Shown here: one piece after another, positions 52,609-61,009 of the stretch
Layout: each line of letters starts with the position of its first letter
Position numbering within the stretch: position 1 is the first letter of the stretch
Source of the DNA: Bacillus shivajii
Lineage (GTDB): Bacteria; Bacillota; Bacilli; Bacillales; Salisediminibacteriaceae
DNA: 64,000 nucleotides
Direction of reading: 5' to 3'
Assembly (NCBI RefSeq): GCF_020519665.1
Contig: NZ_CP084703.1
Location: 2,046,001-2,110,000, forward strand
Translations under genes and position numbers: made by a program
Notes under the pieces: model-generated
What the model was told of the DNA's origin: nothing
Databases searched by the model: none
The model's input: only the letters and a program-made list of their open reading frames with translations

Positions 52609-53997
52609 ATGACTGAACAAATCGGACCAACGTTTGATGCAAAAATAGATAAATTAGACCGAAAAGGATCAGGCTTAGCTGCGGTCTGGCGTGAAAATAA
52701 TGGATATAATCCAAAGAAGTTAAAGCTAATCATTCCACAAACGCTACCTGGAGAAACGGTGCGTGTGACTGTCGATCAACCTGAACGTAGAAAAAGAAAA
52801 GCGATGCCTGATAGTATTCTAGAAGCACACCCAGAAAGAGTCGTTCCTGAATGCCCGCACTTTGAAAAATGTGGTGGCTGTGTATGGCAGCATTGGAGTT
52901 ACGAAGGACAACTGAAGCAGAAGACAGAACATGTGAAAGAGGCAGTTTCTTCTGAAGATTTTGACCCAAGTCTTGTTCAAGATACAATTGGCATGGATGA
53001 TCCGTGGCATTATCGTAATAAAATGGAGTTTACGTTCTCGCCAGATGGTGAACTTGGTTTACACGAGCAAGGGAATTGGCGTAAAGTGATTTCACTTGAG
53101 ACATGTTTAATTGCCGGCAAAGAAATGGTTGAAGCAACGATGGAAGTTGCTGCATGGGTGAAACAGCATGAATTAAAAGGCTATAACAAAGACCTTCATG
53201 AAGGATTACTTCGTCACTTAATGGTGAGACAATCATTTGCGACTGGAGAAATGATGCTAGCATTTTTTGCGACAGAACCTCCTTCAGGAAACTTGCAAAA
53301 AGCGATTGATGATTTAGTAGAACGAATCGGTGAAAAGTTCCCACAAGTGAAAAGCTTGATGTGGATGGTAAATACAGATTGGGCAGACCGTGTGCAAACA
53401 GAAGAAACTCATGTCCTTGCAGGTCGTGATTATATTTATGATGAAATGGCAGGCTATCGTTTCCGGCTATGGTTTGATACATTTTTCCAAACAAACCCAA
53501 CGCAAGCAGAAAAGTTAGTGGAGCTCGCACTCGAAATAGGGGCACCAAAGGAAACAGAAAAAATGATAGACCTCTTCTGTGGAGTAGGAACTTTTTCTCT
53601 ACCATTTGCGAGCCGTGTTGAAAAGCTTGCTGGTATTGAAATCGTAGAGAGTTCGATCGAATCTGCGAAACGGAATGCAGAAGATAACGGGGTCTCAAAC
53701 ACGTATTTTCTAGCAAAAGATGCAAAGAATGGAATTGATCAAGTGTTAGAGAGCTTTGGTAATCCAGAGCTATTGTTACTGGATCCGCCACGCTCTGGTG
53801 CGGGTGGGAAAGTGATGAGAAAAATTGGTCGTTCCGGTCCAGATCGCATTGTTTATGTATCTTGTAATCCAGAATCATTTGCGACAGATATTAAAGAACT
53901 TGAGCCATTCGGTTATACGTTAAAAATGGTTCAACCCGTTGACCTTTTCCCTAATACAATTCACGTAGAATGCGTCGCGTTATTAATAAAAGAATAA
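52609..53997 (+). CDS. rlmD: 23S rRNA (uracil-C5)-methyltransferase, RlmD/RlmCD type
   Basis: This 462-residue RNA methyltransferase has an N-terminal TRAM-like segment (residues 1-65). Iron-sulphur Cys residues follow at Cys82, Cys88 and Cys91 ('ECPHFEKCGGC') with a fourth in 'LETCLIAGKE'. The SAM site is 'MIDLFCGVGTFSLPFASRVE', with 'LLLDPPRSGAGGKVMRKI' and the catalytic Cys in 'IVYVSCNPESFATDI'. B. subtilis YefA of this family modifies both U747 and U1939 of 23S rRNA. AAAGGAGGG precedes the ATG. Confidence 0.95.
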   Translation: MTEQIGPTFDAKIDKLDRKGSGLAAVWRENNGYNPKKLKLIIPQTLPGETVRVTVDQPERRKRKAMPDSILEAHPERVVPECPHFEKCGGCVWQHWSYEGQLKQKTEHVKEAVSSEDFDPSLVQDTIGMDDPWHYRNKMEFTFSPDGELGLHEQGNWRKVISLETCLIAGKEMVEATMEVAAWVKQHELKGYNKDLHEGLLRHLMVRQSFATGEMMLAFFATEPPSGNLQKAIDDLVERIGEKFPQVKSLMWMVNTDWADRVQTEETHVLAGRDYIYDEMAGYRFRLWFDTFFQTNPTQAEKLVELALEIGAPKETEKMIDLFCGVGTFSLPFASRVEKLAGIEIVESSIESAKRNAEDNGVSNTYFLAKDAKNGIDQVLESFGNPELLLLDPPRSGAGGKVMRKIGRSGPDRIVYVSCNPESFATDIKELEPFGYTLKMVQPVDLFPNTIHVECVALLIKE

Positions 53998-54008
53998 TTG
54001 TTAATGAT

Positions 54009-54042
54009 GAGGACTTTCCAAATGGGGAAGTTCTCTTTTTTT
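54009..54042 (+). terminator. Terminator of rlmD
   Basis: GAGGACTTTCC pairs with GGGGAAGTTCTC over AAAT and is followed by T7. Confidence 0.85.
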
Positions 54043-54087
54043 ATTATTATTTTGGCTTTGTTAAAGTTGGTTGTTGATTTTGTGATC

Positions 54088-54218
54088 CGCTCTCGGTGGA
54101 CGCTTTCCGCGGGCACGGCTTCAGCTAACTTAGAAAAGAAAATGATTTTTTCTTTCCTAAGTGGATCTTCAGCTCGTGCTTTTCCCGCTGGAGTCGCCAC
54201 CTTCGCTTCTCACAAATG
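54088..54218. repeat. GC-rich dispersed repeat
   Basis: It begins 'GGTGGACGCTTTCCGCGGGC' and ends 'CGCTGGAGTCGCCACCTTCG'. 'CTTCAGCTAACTTAG' and 'CTAAGTGGATCTTCAGCTCG' also occur in the copy at 61740-61810, around a long inverted repeat AGAAAAGAAAATGATT / TTTTTTCTTTCCT. Confidence 0.75.
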
Positions 54219-54280
54219 AAACAATTGTAAAATAATACTGCATATCAACACTGAACTTTAACAGAGCCATTATTTTAAAA

Positions 54281-54335
54281 AAACAAGTAAATGTGAAAAG
54301 TCGCAAGTAAATGATGAAATTCGCAAGTAATAAAA
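54281..54335. repeat. 20-bp tandem array, CGCAAGTAAATGATGAAATT type
   Basis: Three degenerate units occur (ACAAGTAAATGTGAAAAGT, CGCAAGTAAATGATGAAATT, CGCAAGTAATAAAACTC), with a 20-base period. It lies between the convergent rlmD and YjcZ-like genes. Confidence 0.75.
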
Positions 54336-54350
54336 CTCTGATAAATGTCA

Positions 54351-54389
54351 TTAGTCCCTGCACGGGTGAAGAACCCGTTCAGGGACTAA
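54351..54389 (-). terminator. Terminator of the YjcZ-like gene
   Basis: TTAGTCCCTG and CAGGGACTAA pair, with an inner ACGGGTT-like stem. It lies immediately downstream of the minus-strand gene. Confidence 0.75.
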
Positions 54390-54399
54390 TTCATAACGA

Positions 54400-54621
54400 T
54401 TAGCAATCTTTATAATCTTTATAGTAATAACAACATGCACCGATAATCACTAATAAGATAAACAACACGACAATTAACGTGAAATTCGGCTTATAAGTTG
54501 GGGCAACATAGCCATGGTCATAACCATAACCAAAAGCAGGTGCTACTTCAGTTGGCATAGGAGATACATTAGGTGGAACATTTGCTCCGAGAGTCGGCGC
54601 TGCATTTACGTTTGAATACAT
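54400..54621 (-). CDS. YjcZ-family-like sporulation membrane peptide
   Basis: The product is 73 residues from the ATG behind GAAGGGAAGTG. A Pro/Ala/Tyr/Gly-rich leader ('AFGYGYDHGYVAPTYKPN') is followed by 'FTLIVVLFILLVIIGACCYY', which is the typical YjcZ/SscA helix. The normal YjcZ peptides are shorter. This one has a long N-terminal extension and a charged Cys-containing end. Expression in the sporulating cell is likely, inferred from the family. Confidence 0.8.
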   Translation of the reverse strand: MYSNVNAAPTLGANVPPNVSPMPTEVAPAFGYGYDHGYVAPTYKPNFTLIVVLFILLVIIGACCYYYKDYKDC

Positions 54622-54811
54622 TCTCACACTTCCCTTCGTTGTGTTAGTATGCATATTATGCTTATACCTACATACTACTCGGAAAGATGAAATGTGAGCC
54701 CGTCTATATGAAAAATGGGTGAGTGTAATGGGTTTTGCGAGATTACATTCAGTTTTTTTACTAGGTACTCACCTATAACGTTATATGGAAAGTCTGTTTC
54801 TAATTTTTTTA

Positions 54812-55651
54812 TTAACTACCATTAGAAAGATAATATAGATATCGTACACATGATATGGAACATTGGTTATGATGTACAATCGGTTGCTGAGATTTGTATG
54901 ATCTAAAGTGTGTTTGTTGATTCGTCAAGTTGAATAAATGGTTAAATGAAGGTCTTGTCACTAACCTAGACAAGTAAGCGGATTGTTGGCTACCAGGACT
55001 CCTATAATCATTAAGAAACTCAATAATGTCTTCTTTTGACCGTATATAAAATCCGTGTCCAAAAAAACGACCATCTTCTAAAAGGACTGCATTTAAGCCT
55101 CGAAACCAAGGTGTACTAGCATGAAAATCAGGATTATTAATATAAACGACATCACCGGGTATAAAATAATCCGTATAAAAAGTGACGATCCCAAGGTCTG
55201 AATCGGTATGCCAACTATAAAGGTAAAGATTTTGAAACAAAGAATTGAACAAATTTCTGCCAATACTTTTTAAAGCGGCATGGTAAAAAATAATAACAGC
55301 AGCTGTTGCACATTCAAATCCATAGAGTGAACTGTTTCTGAAAATGTCATTAATCGCATCAGCAGGTTGCACACCTGGCCTTAACAGAAACCCACCTTGC
55401 ATTGTTAATTGCCAGTACTCTGGATTACAGTAGGCATATTCAAACGTTGTAAATTCTGATTCACCGTCGCTCATCACGTTCGAACTTTTAATCATGTTCT
55501 TTCGTACGTTGAGTTCAAACAAAAGTTCATTCTCGGATTGATAAGAATAATTTGTGGGAGCATGCTGCATAGATTGAATGATTGACTGTTCAATGCTATC
55601 AAGCTCCATTTTTTCATTAGGTTGAAAAGGGACTCCTGATATTTGTATCAT
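54812..55651 (-). CDS. tgl: Spore protein-glutamine gamma-glutamyltransferase (transglutaminase)
   Basis: This 279-residue enzyme cross-links spore coat proteins through epsilon-(gamma-glutamyl)lysine bonds. The catalytic Cys114 lies in 'LYGFECATAAVIIFYHA', 'WHTDSDLGIVTFYTDYFIPG' and 'DVVYINNPDFHASTPWFRGL' carry the other conserved residues, and 'GRFFGHGFYI' follows. The start 'MIQISGVPFQPNE' is set by GGAGG. Late mother-cell expression is expected from the family. It has the normal length. Confidence 0.96.
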   Translation of the reverse strand: MIQISGVPFQPNEKMELDSIEQSIIQSMQHAPTNYSYQSENELLFELNVRKNMIKSSNVMSDGESEFTTFEYAYCNPEYWQLTMQGGFLLRPGVQPADAINDIFRNSSLYGFECATAAVIIFYHAALKSIGRNLFNSLFQNLYLYSWHTDSDLGIVTFYTDYFIPGDVVYINNPDFHASTPWFRGLNAVLLEDGRFFGHGFYIRSKEDIIEFLNDYRSPGSQQSAYLSRLVTRPSFNHLFNLTNQQTHFRSYKSQQPIVHHNQCSISCVRYLYYLSNGS

Positions 55652-55737
55652 ACAATCCTCCAATTTCATCTAGTGTCATACTAATCGTATTCGCATTTTG
55701 CTGTAATCATGTTTTTCAAAGGGGAATTTTTGTCATG

Positions 55738-56045
55738 TGCGATGGTTTCGTCTCGCGTGCGGTGAATTGATCTCGCGTGCGGTGAAATGTTCTCATGTGC
55801 GGTGAATTGATCTCGCGTGCGGTGATTATGCCTCACGTGCGGTGAATCGTTCTCACGTGCGGTGAAATGTTCTCATGTGCGGTGAATTGATCTCGCGTGC
55901 GGTGAATTGATCTCGCGTGCGGTGATGTTGCCTCACGTGCGGTGAATTGATCTCGCGTGCGGTGATGATGCCTCACGTGCGATGAATTGATCTCGCGTGC
56001 GGTGAAATGTTCTCACGTGCGCTGATGTTGCCTCGCGTGTGTTCT
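55738..56045 (-). repeat. GCACGCGAGA tandem array (reverse orientation), about 15 units
   Basis: On the + strand the unit is TCTCGCGTGCGGTGAATTGA with 20-bp period and linker variants (GAAATGT, GATTATG, GATGTTG). Read on the minus strand it gives CCGCACGCGAGA, the same core as the array at 40868. It ends 4 bases from the stop codon of the NERD gene on that same strand. Confidence 0.95.
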
Positions 56046-56048
56046 AAC

Positions 56049-57095
56049 TTAATGATTATTAAGTTGTAACTTAGCCCACTCCCGCATTCGTTTTTCGTGA
56101 TCCTTATAAATTTTTATAAATTGATGTACTAGTGGTCGTAAGTCGTATTTTGTATACTTTCCACCACTCAATAATGGTAAGTTCAAAGAAGATAAATATC
56201 TATGTGCTACAAACCTAGATTCTATATGAAGAAAGTTTCTAAATTCAGAGTTTGTAATTGTCGGGGATATAAGAAAATAATAATCAATTAACGTAGGGAT
56301 GTAAGCATCTTTAGAAAAATAGAGGCACTTTGGACAAGACCAGCCACTTTTATAATGTTTAATCATCGAGATGTGTGAACAATTGGGGCAATGGACACCA
56401 GTAGTAATGTCTTTGATGGGGATGTTATGCTCAGCCGATTTTAATAATAGTGGTTCATGCGCTCTCATTAGTTGTACTGCAATTCTTTTGGTCTCATTCA
56501 GCGAGAGCTTTGTTTCTTTGTACTTAAAATTAAGTTCTTGGAGATAATAAAGGAGTTGTGATGCTCGGATTACATTTTCTCTTACTACTTTGTCATCAAG
56601 CTCATTAATTATACTTACATTTTTATTGGTAAGAACAACTTGTGACTTTATAGGGATCGAAGGTACATTGTTTTTCTTTAGCCATTGAATGAATTTAGCT
56701 TTTTGGGCTTTAGATTGGCTGATTGGACACTCAAACACATTATTTTTTCCTTCATCATTAATACGAATTAACTGGTTGAATTCGTGTTCAAACTTTAGTT
56801 TTCCCTTAAGATTTTTTACTTCTAAATTAACGAAAAATGAGGGGGTCAGAATTAAGTTATCGAATTGTGTATGATAGTTATTTATTGGTAGTCGAAGGTC
56901 ATTCAGAATGAAATACTCATTATGAGGGAGTTGGTTGAAGTAATAGTTTAGTGATTCTTCACCTATGTAACCGGATCGCCATCGACCAAGTTCTTCATTT
57001 ATTTCGTCATACTCAACTTTAGAGAGCTTAGCCCTCCGAATTAAAGATTCCAACTTTAAAATAATAGAGGGAAAAGAGCGATTCTTTAAAATCAA
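56049..57095 (-). CDS. NERD-domain protein with zinc ribbon
   Basis: The product is 348 residues from a TTG after AAAGGACG. Residues ~35-150 form the NERD (nuclease-related) domain: 'GYIGEESLNYYFNQLPHNEY', 'QFDNLILTPSFFVNLEVKNL' with the Asp ... Glu-x-Lys of a restriction-like core, then 'LKFEHEFNQLI'. Near residue 235 a zinc ribbon 'CPNCSHISMIKHYKSGWSCP' is present, and the C-terminal helical tail is unassigned. Nuclease action is possible but unproven. Repeat arrays flank it on both sides. Confidence 0.88.
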   Translation of the reverse strand: MILKNRSFPSIILKLESLIRRAKLSKVEYDEINEELGRWRSGYIGEESLNYYFNQLPHNEYFILNDLRLPINNYHTQFDNLILTPSFFVNLEVKNLKGKLKFEHEFNQLIRINDEGKNNVFECPISQSKAQKAKFIQWLKKNNVPSIPIKSQVVLTNKNVSIINELDDKVVRENVIRASQLLYYLQELNFKYKETKLSLNETKRIAVQLMRAHEPLLLKSAEHNIPIKDITTGVHCPNCSHISMIKHYKSGWSCPKCLYFSKDAYIPTLIDYYFLISPTITNSEFRNFLHIESRFVAHRYLSSLNLPLLSGGKYTKYDLRPLVHQFIKIYKDHEKRMREWAKLQLNNH

Positions 57096-57249
57096 GGTTA
57101 ATCACGTCCTTTTAGATTATTTTCAAAGTGTTTTAATTCGATAGAAAACTACAAAATCCTGCTTTTATTAATAAACTTTCTTGATTTTATTGCTAGTATT
57201 TAGATCAAATTCTGTTCCCATACTAATTATGGATCTTACGTGTGTTGCA

Positions 57250-57425
57250 TGCGTTATTCGTGCGGAGATAAAGTCTCGGGTGCTATGATGTTGTCTCGCG
57301 TGCGGTGTTTTCGTATCACGTGCGATGAATTGATCTTGTGTGCGATGAATTGATCTTGCGTGCGGTGAATTGATCTTGTGTGCGGTGATATGTTCTCACG
57401 TGCGGTGAAGTGGGTTCACGTCCGA
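57250..57425 (-). repeat. GCACGCGAGA tandem array upstream of the NERD gene, degenerate
   Basis: About eight units of roughly 20 bp (TCTCGCGTGCGGTG, TATCACGTGCGATGAATTGA, TCTTGTGTGCGATG, TCTCACGTGCGGTG) are more diverged than the array on the other side of the gene. They are in the same orientation. The rest of 57096-57594 holds no gene. Confidence 0.9.
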
Positions 57426-57594
57426 TCCTCGTCCCTTCTAGGAGAAACGTACCCATTTGTGCAGTATAGGTATACTTGTCGTTTTTTTGAATAAATTTGA
57501 TAACCCATCCCTATATGTAAGTTGTTGTCGTTTTATAGCTGTTGAAGCGAATGTTTCGAATCATACATCACGATGAACCTACAGGAGGAGGGTT

Positions 57595-58653
57595 ATGAAA
57601 CCTGAAACAAAACATCAGCTGAATGTGCTCTCGAAAGAGTTAAATGAGCTGCTTAACGCCCTTTATGAATCGTCGAAAACGACTGAAAAAGCAACACCTA
57701 GACTTATTTTACGTAATACATGTATTTTTCTATGGAGAAAACTCCGTTCAATAAGAGGAATGATGACCGCTTTCGGGATCTCTGTTGCCGGAATCACGGG
57801 ATATATCACTGAAGTTTTTCAACATCTGATGGATTTGCCAATGAGTTCGTTCGTTGTCCTGTCCAGCATCATGACGTTTTTAGCCGGATCTTACATTCGA
57901 CAATTAGTATTAACTGAAATGAGTACGGTCGGCAGTGACCTATTTCATCTTGGTGTGTATGAAAAAAGGAAAAAGACAGAATTTCAATCGCTTGTTTCCA
58001 TGGCGAAAGAAAAGGACTTTCTTTTTACCTTAAAGGAACAATTGGAACGGGATTTAAGCGGTGATAAAGAAAAGCTAGAGAGTGAACTTGCGACGTATAA
58101 AAAGCTGGTAGATGAAAAAAGTCATGCCATTGAAGAGAAAAATGAAGCAATATATACATTACTAGAACGATTAGACGAATCAGAAGAAATCGCTTTGTTT
58201 TTTAAAGAAAAGTCTGATCTGCTGATTGATGTTTTATATCAATTAAAAACGAAATTAAACCTACTTGTTAACGAACAGTTTCATTTGGAAAACATCAATT
58301 TTGGGGTGAACTACACACTGTACAGAGTTGCGACAAAAGGTTTGCGTTTTATTGGAGGGTATGGGATCAATAAAGCGGAGGTTGATGAGTTTATTCCTTT
58401 TCAAGTAGGGCAAAATAAATATATTCAGTCCATGACTAGCTCACAAGATGATCCCTATGTTTTAAAGGACTTTATATCTTGGAAACGAATGTTGCAAGAT
58501 GGCTCAGAATGGATTATGTCTTTGCATTTAGATGCCTCGAACCGAGACAAGTTAAGTGTAGATACGGATATGGGCAAATTAAATGTCACCATCACACAAG
58601 AAGTTCTTTGGATTTGCTGTGAACTCTTAAATAAATTTTCGTTAAAAAAATGA
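57595..58653 (+). CDS. Membrane protein with coiled coil and sensor-like C-terminal domain
   Basis: This 352-residue protein has a soluble N-terminus (1-50), two helices ('GMMTAFGISVAGITGYITEV' and 'SFVVLSSIMTFLAGSYIRQL'), a strong Glu/Lys coiled coil from about 125 to 205 ('LKEQLERDLSGDKEKLESEL'), then a globular C-terminus of ~145 residues ('IDVLYQLKTKLNLLVNEQFH' onward) that could be GAF-like. There is no kinase or cyclase domain. AGGAGGAGG precedes the ATG. Family unknown, possibly a signalling or scaffold protein. Confidence 0.7.
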   Translation: MKPETKHQLNVLSKELNELLNALYESSKTTEKATPRLILRNTCIFLWRKLRSIRGMMTAFGISVAGITGYITEVFQHLMDLPMSSFVVLSSIMTFLAGSYIRQLVLTEMSTVGSDLFHLGVYEKRKKTEFQSLVSMAKEKDFLFTLKEQLERDLSGDKEKLESELATYKKLVDEKSHAIEEKNEAIYTLLERLDESEEIALFFKEKSDLLIDVLYQLKTKLNLLVNEQFHLENINFGVNYTLYRVATKGLRFIGGYGINKAEVDEFIPFQVGQNKYIQSMTSSQDDPYVLKDFISWKRMLQDGSEWIMSLHLDASNRDKLSVDTDMGKLNVTITQEVLWICCELLNKFSLKK

Positions 58654-58783
58654 AAAATACGAAAAGAGGGAGGAGGATGGTAAAGTAGGACAAGCTTTTC
58701 CGTTAAAAATATTATATGTACTCAAAAAAGCATGAAGAAAACTCCACACTTCGGTTAAAAGAAACCTTTCCATACACTTGCCT

Positions 58784-58882
58784 TTATTTTTTCAACGATT
58801 CTTTCGCTTGTTCTCTTGCTTTATCGTTGCGATCCTTCATATCTGAGACCACTTTATCTGCTAATTGTGCTGAATGACTCAC
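58784..58882 (-). CDS. 32-residue hydrophilic peptide
   Basis: A strong GAAGGAGGAA lies eight bases before GTG, giving 'MSHSAQLADKVVSDMKDRND' and 'KAREQAKESLKK'. The peptide is helical, highly charged, and lacks Cys and Trp, as do small spore or stress peptides. I cannot name the family. A longer in-frame reading from upstream lacks a ribosome site. Confidence 0.6.
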   Translation of the reverse strand: MSHSAQLADKVVSDMKDRNDKAREQAKESLKK

Positions 58883-59045
58883 TTTTGTTCCTCCTTCTTG
58901 TCCATATCGTTTCCATGTCTTTATATGATTATTCAATTCCATGACTTTTGTTAACGGTCTAATGTTAATCAAGTAACAGCAATTGTATTTGACAATTTAC
59001 GATGTAGGAAATACGTAACCTGTTTGTTGGAATGCTCGCTCTAAA

Positions 59046-59507
59046 CTAACTCTCTACCTTAGCAACTCCCAATGCAAGGTGTTCCCATAATACCTCTTCT
59101 ACTTTTTCTACTAACTCATTTGGACACTCTACAACTAAAACAACTTCTGACTTTTTCCCTTTTATTTTTCTTTTTCTTTTATGTACGATTTTAAAAATGA
59201 TGTAATCGATGATAAAGCCTAAAGTGAAACCTACAGCTGCTCCAATTAACCCCCAATAAATAGGTCCCCATTCTAACGCAAAACCAATGCTTGCACCAAT
59301 GACAGAAAAAGCTGTCCCTATAGCTGCACCCTTATCAAATAAACTAATGCCATCTGCTCTATGAAGTGTATCAAACAATCTCCTTTCTTCTACGCGGTTA
59401 TTGAGAGGAACCGCTAGAATGTGTTCTTTTTTTATTCCGACTTTTTCTAAAGATGTAATGGCTAATTCGAGATATGATGAGTGTTCAAAGGTTGAAAAGA
59501 TTTGCAC
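59046..59507 (-). CDS. Small membrane protein with Gly-rich double helix, unknown
   Basis: This 153-residue protein starts at GTG behind GAGGTG. 'FEHSSYLELAITSLEKVGIK' at the start resembles ferredoxin-like small-domain folds. Two Gly/Ala-rich helices ('IGTAFSVIGASIGFALEWG', 'YWGLIGAAVGFTLGFIID') are followed by a basic stretch ('KRKRKIKGKKSEV') and a closing beta-alpha element. The overall plan recalls general stress membrane proteins of Bacillus. It ends an apparent operon with the gene at 59529. Confidence 0.65.
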   Translation of the reverse strand: MQIFSTFEHSSYLELAITSLEKVGIKKEHILAVPLNNRVEERRLFDTLHRADGISLFDKGAAIGTAFSVIGASIGFALEWGPIYWGLIGAAVGFTLGFIIDYIIFKIVHKRKRKIKGKKSEVVLVVECPNELVEKVEEVLWEHLALGVAKVES

Positions 59508-59528
59508 TTCATTTCACCTCAGCAACTT

Positions 59529-60299
59529 TTAAGGGATTTTCACACGATGTTTCTGGTAATGATCTTTTAGGTACTTCCTTTGTTCGCTTTCAAATAACTT
59601 ATTATTCTCAACTGTGTTCACATAAGAATCGTATACTGAAAATCCAAAGTGTGATGGTATGAACAAGAACCATTGAGGATCTATCACTTGTGTTGCTTTA
59701 TGAGTATCCCCCAAAAAAAGCAAGTGTATTGCAACAAGAACATTCGAAAAATAGACAAAAATGATCATAAATGCCATCGTGAAAATGGCAGTAAGTACGC
59801 GATGGATATATAATTGTCCTAATCCTGGAGTAAATAGGGACCATAATATTGCCATGAGCGGTCTTCTTTTATCTAAGTAGTTAATTTCTAAAGCACCAAT
59901 TGTATAGGAATTAAAATCTGCATTTTCACGTTCTGATAATATAAATACTTTATTCATATCAACGGAGGTCCGATAGGCATCCCATATTCCAAAAAAGTAA
60001 ACAGGAAGATATAGCAGCATCCACCTAGGTTCTAACACTTCTTTCGCTAATTCCAATTTACCTGTAAAAGAATATACAATAGCCAGGTTGATATTAGCCA
60101 TATTATTAACTAGAATTTCCCAAATAAACAAAGCATAACCTCTAATGTACTTCGATAAAAGAAGATGACCGAAACCAGGAAAGGCTGCAGACCACCAAGC
60201 GATGATATATGGATTTCGTAAATGTAGCTGTGTTGTACCAATGGCACTAACATGAGCTTTAAAACGACGTTGGCGATTTGTTGGTTTAAAGTTATCCAT
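59529..60299 (-). CDS. Membrane protein with internally duplicated domain
   Basis: This 256-residue protein carries two copies of the same module. 'IAWWSAAFPGFGHLLLSKYI' ... 'EPRWMLLYLPVYFFGIWDAY' appears first, and 'MAILWSLFTPGLGQLYIHRV' ... 'DPQWFLFIPSHFGFSVYDSY' second. Each has a Pro-Gly-x-Gly helix like TM2/DUF5683 small membrane proteins. AAAGGAA precedes the ATG. It is 21 bases upstream of the gene at 59046. Function unknown. Confidence 0.75.
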   Translation of the reverse strand: MDNFKPTNRQRRFKAHVSAIGTTQLHLRNPYIIAWWSAAFPGFGHLLLSKYIRGYALFIWEILVNNMANINLAIVYSFTGKLELAKEVLEPRWMLLYLPVYFFGIWDAYRTSVDMNKVFILSERENADFNSYTIGALEINYLDKRRPLMAILWSLFTPGLGQLYIHRVLTAIFTMAFMIIFVYFSNVLVAIHLLFLGDTHKATQVIDPQWFLFIPSHFGFSVYDSYVNTVENNKLFESEQRKYLKDHYQKHRVKIP

Positions 60300-60384
60300 A
60301 AAATTCCTTTCAGTTTTTTACGAGTCTTTTCTCTAATTATCAATTGAATCAATTTCATAACTCAAAATAAGATGGGAAATTCCG

Positions 60385-60515
60385 AATGATGTGCGTGAAC
60401 TCCACTTCAGACGGACGCTTTCACCACTCCGAGTACAAGTGCGACATCCATTCCTGCTGCACGAAGCTTGCACTCATGGTGTCTACTTTGCCCGAGGGCT
60501 TGTCTTCAGCTAACT
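60385..60515 (+). repeat. Dispersed GC-rich repeat, copy B
   Basis: The same elements as 30200-30310 appear in the forward orientation: AATTCCGAATGATG, GTGAACTCCACTTC, GCGGACGCTTTC-like blocks, then CCCGAGGGCTTGTCTTCAGC. An insert of about 60 bases between GACGCTTTC and CCCGAGGG is absent from copies A and C. It abuts the gene relic at 60517. Confidence 0.8.
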
Positions 60516-60516
60516 T

Positions 60517-60640
60517 AAAGGGATGTGAGAATATTATCAACGACTCCGTTTGTAAAAGCATTGAATAAATAAACAATTAACCAATCTTCTATCGATTGTC
60601 TCCTAAGTATGATGGGCAAAAGCACTAATACAACGGCTAA
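60517..60640 (-). pseudogene. CBO0543-like membrane protein relic
   Basis: The minus-strand frame reads 'LAVVLVLLPIILRRQSIEDW' and 'LIVYLFNAFTNGVVDNILTS' then stops, the same order as 'VIGVLLLPFAFKRENLKEWL' and 'LVFFMKGYISSFIASFVV' in the gene at 25494. Only the first ~40 codons remain, without a clear start, and the break coincides with the dispersed repeat. Confidence 0.65.
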
Positions 60641-61009
60641 TTATAAACTCAAAAATCCCTGCCCGAATAATTTCCCTTTTATAAAACATTCACCCTCCAT
60701 GAGTTTAGAATGCTTCAATATAGAAATTTTATTTTACTTTATCTAACTAATTTCAACCTAAGTGACATCAGTATTCAGAGATCGAAGTCAGATAACATAA
60801 GGGTTTTAGTAATTAGACGTATATTATTATTAGTACCGTTTGAATATCATACGGTAAAACAAAAAAATGACTCTCTTCATTCAACAGAACTTCATTACAC
60901 ACTTCTATAAACTATTGCCTATTTATGTAGGTACAAGATGTTTTGTTCTAGCTCTGTCATAGGATGATATTGACCTACATGTTAATCACCTATATAGGGA
61001 GGAATTCAC

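Noticed and set aside
53030-53878. Long minus-strand frame opposite rlmD (282 codons)
   Set aside because: It is the antisense shadow of a clear RlmD gene. Its composition is Leu/Ser/His-rich and it has no ribosome site.
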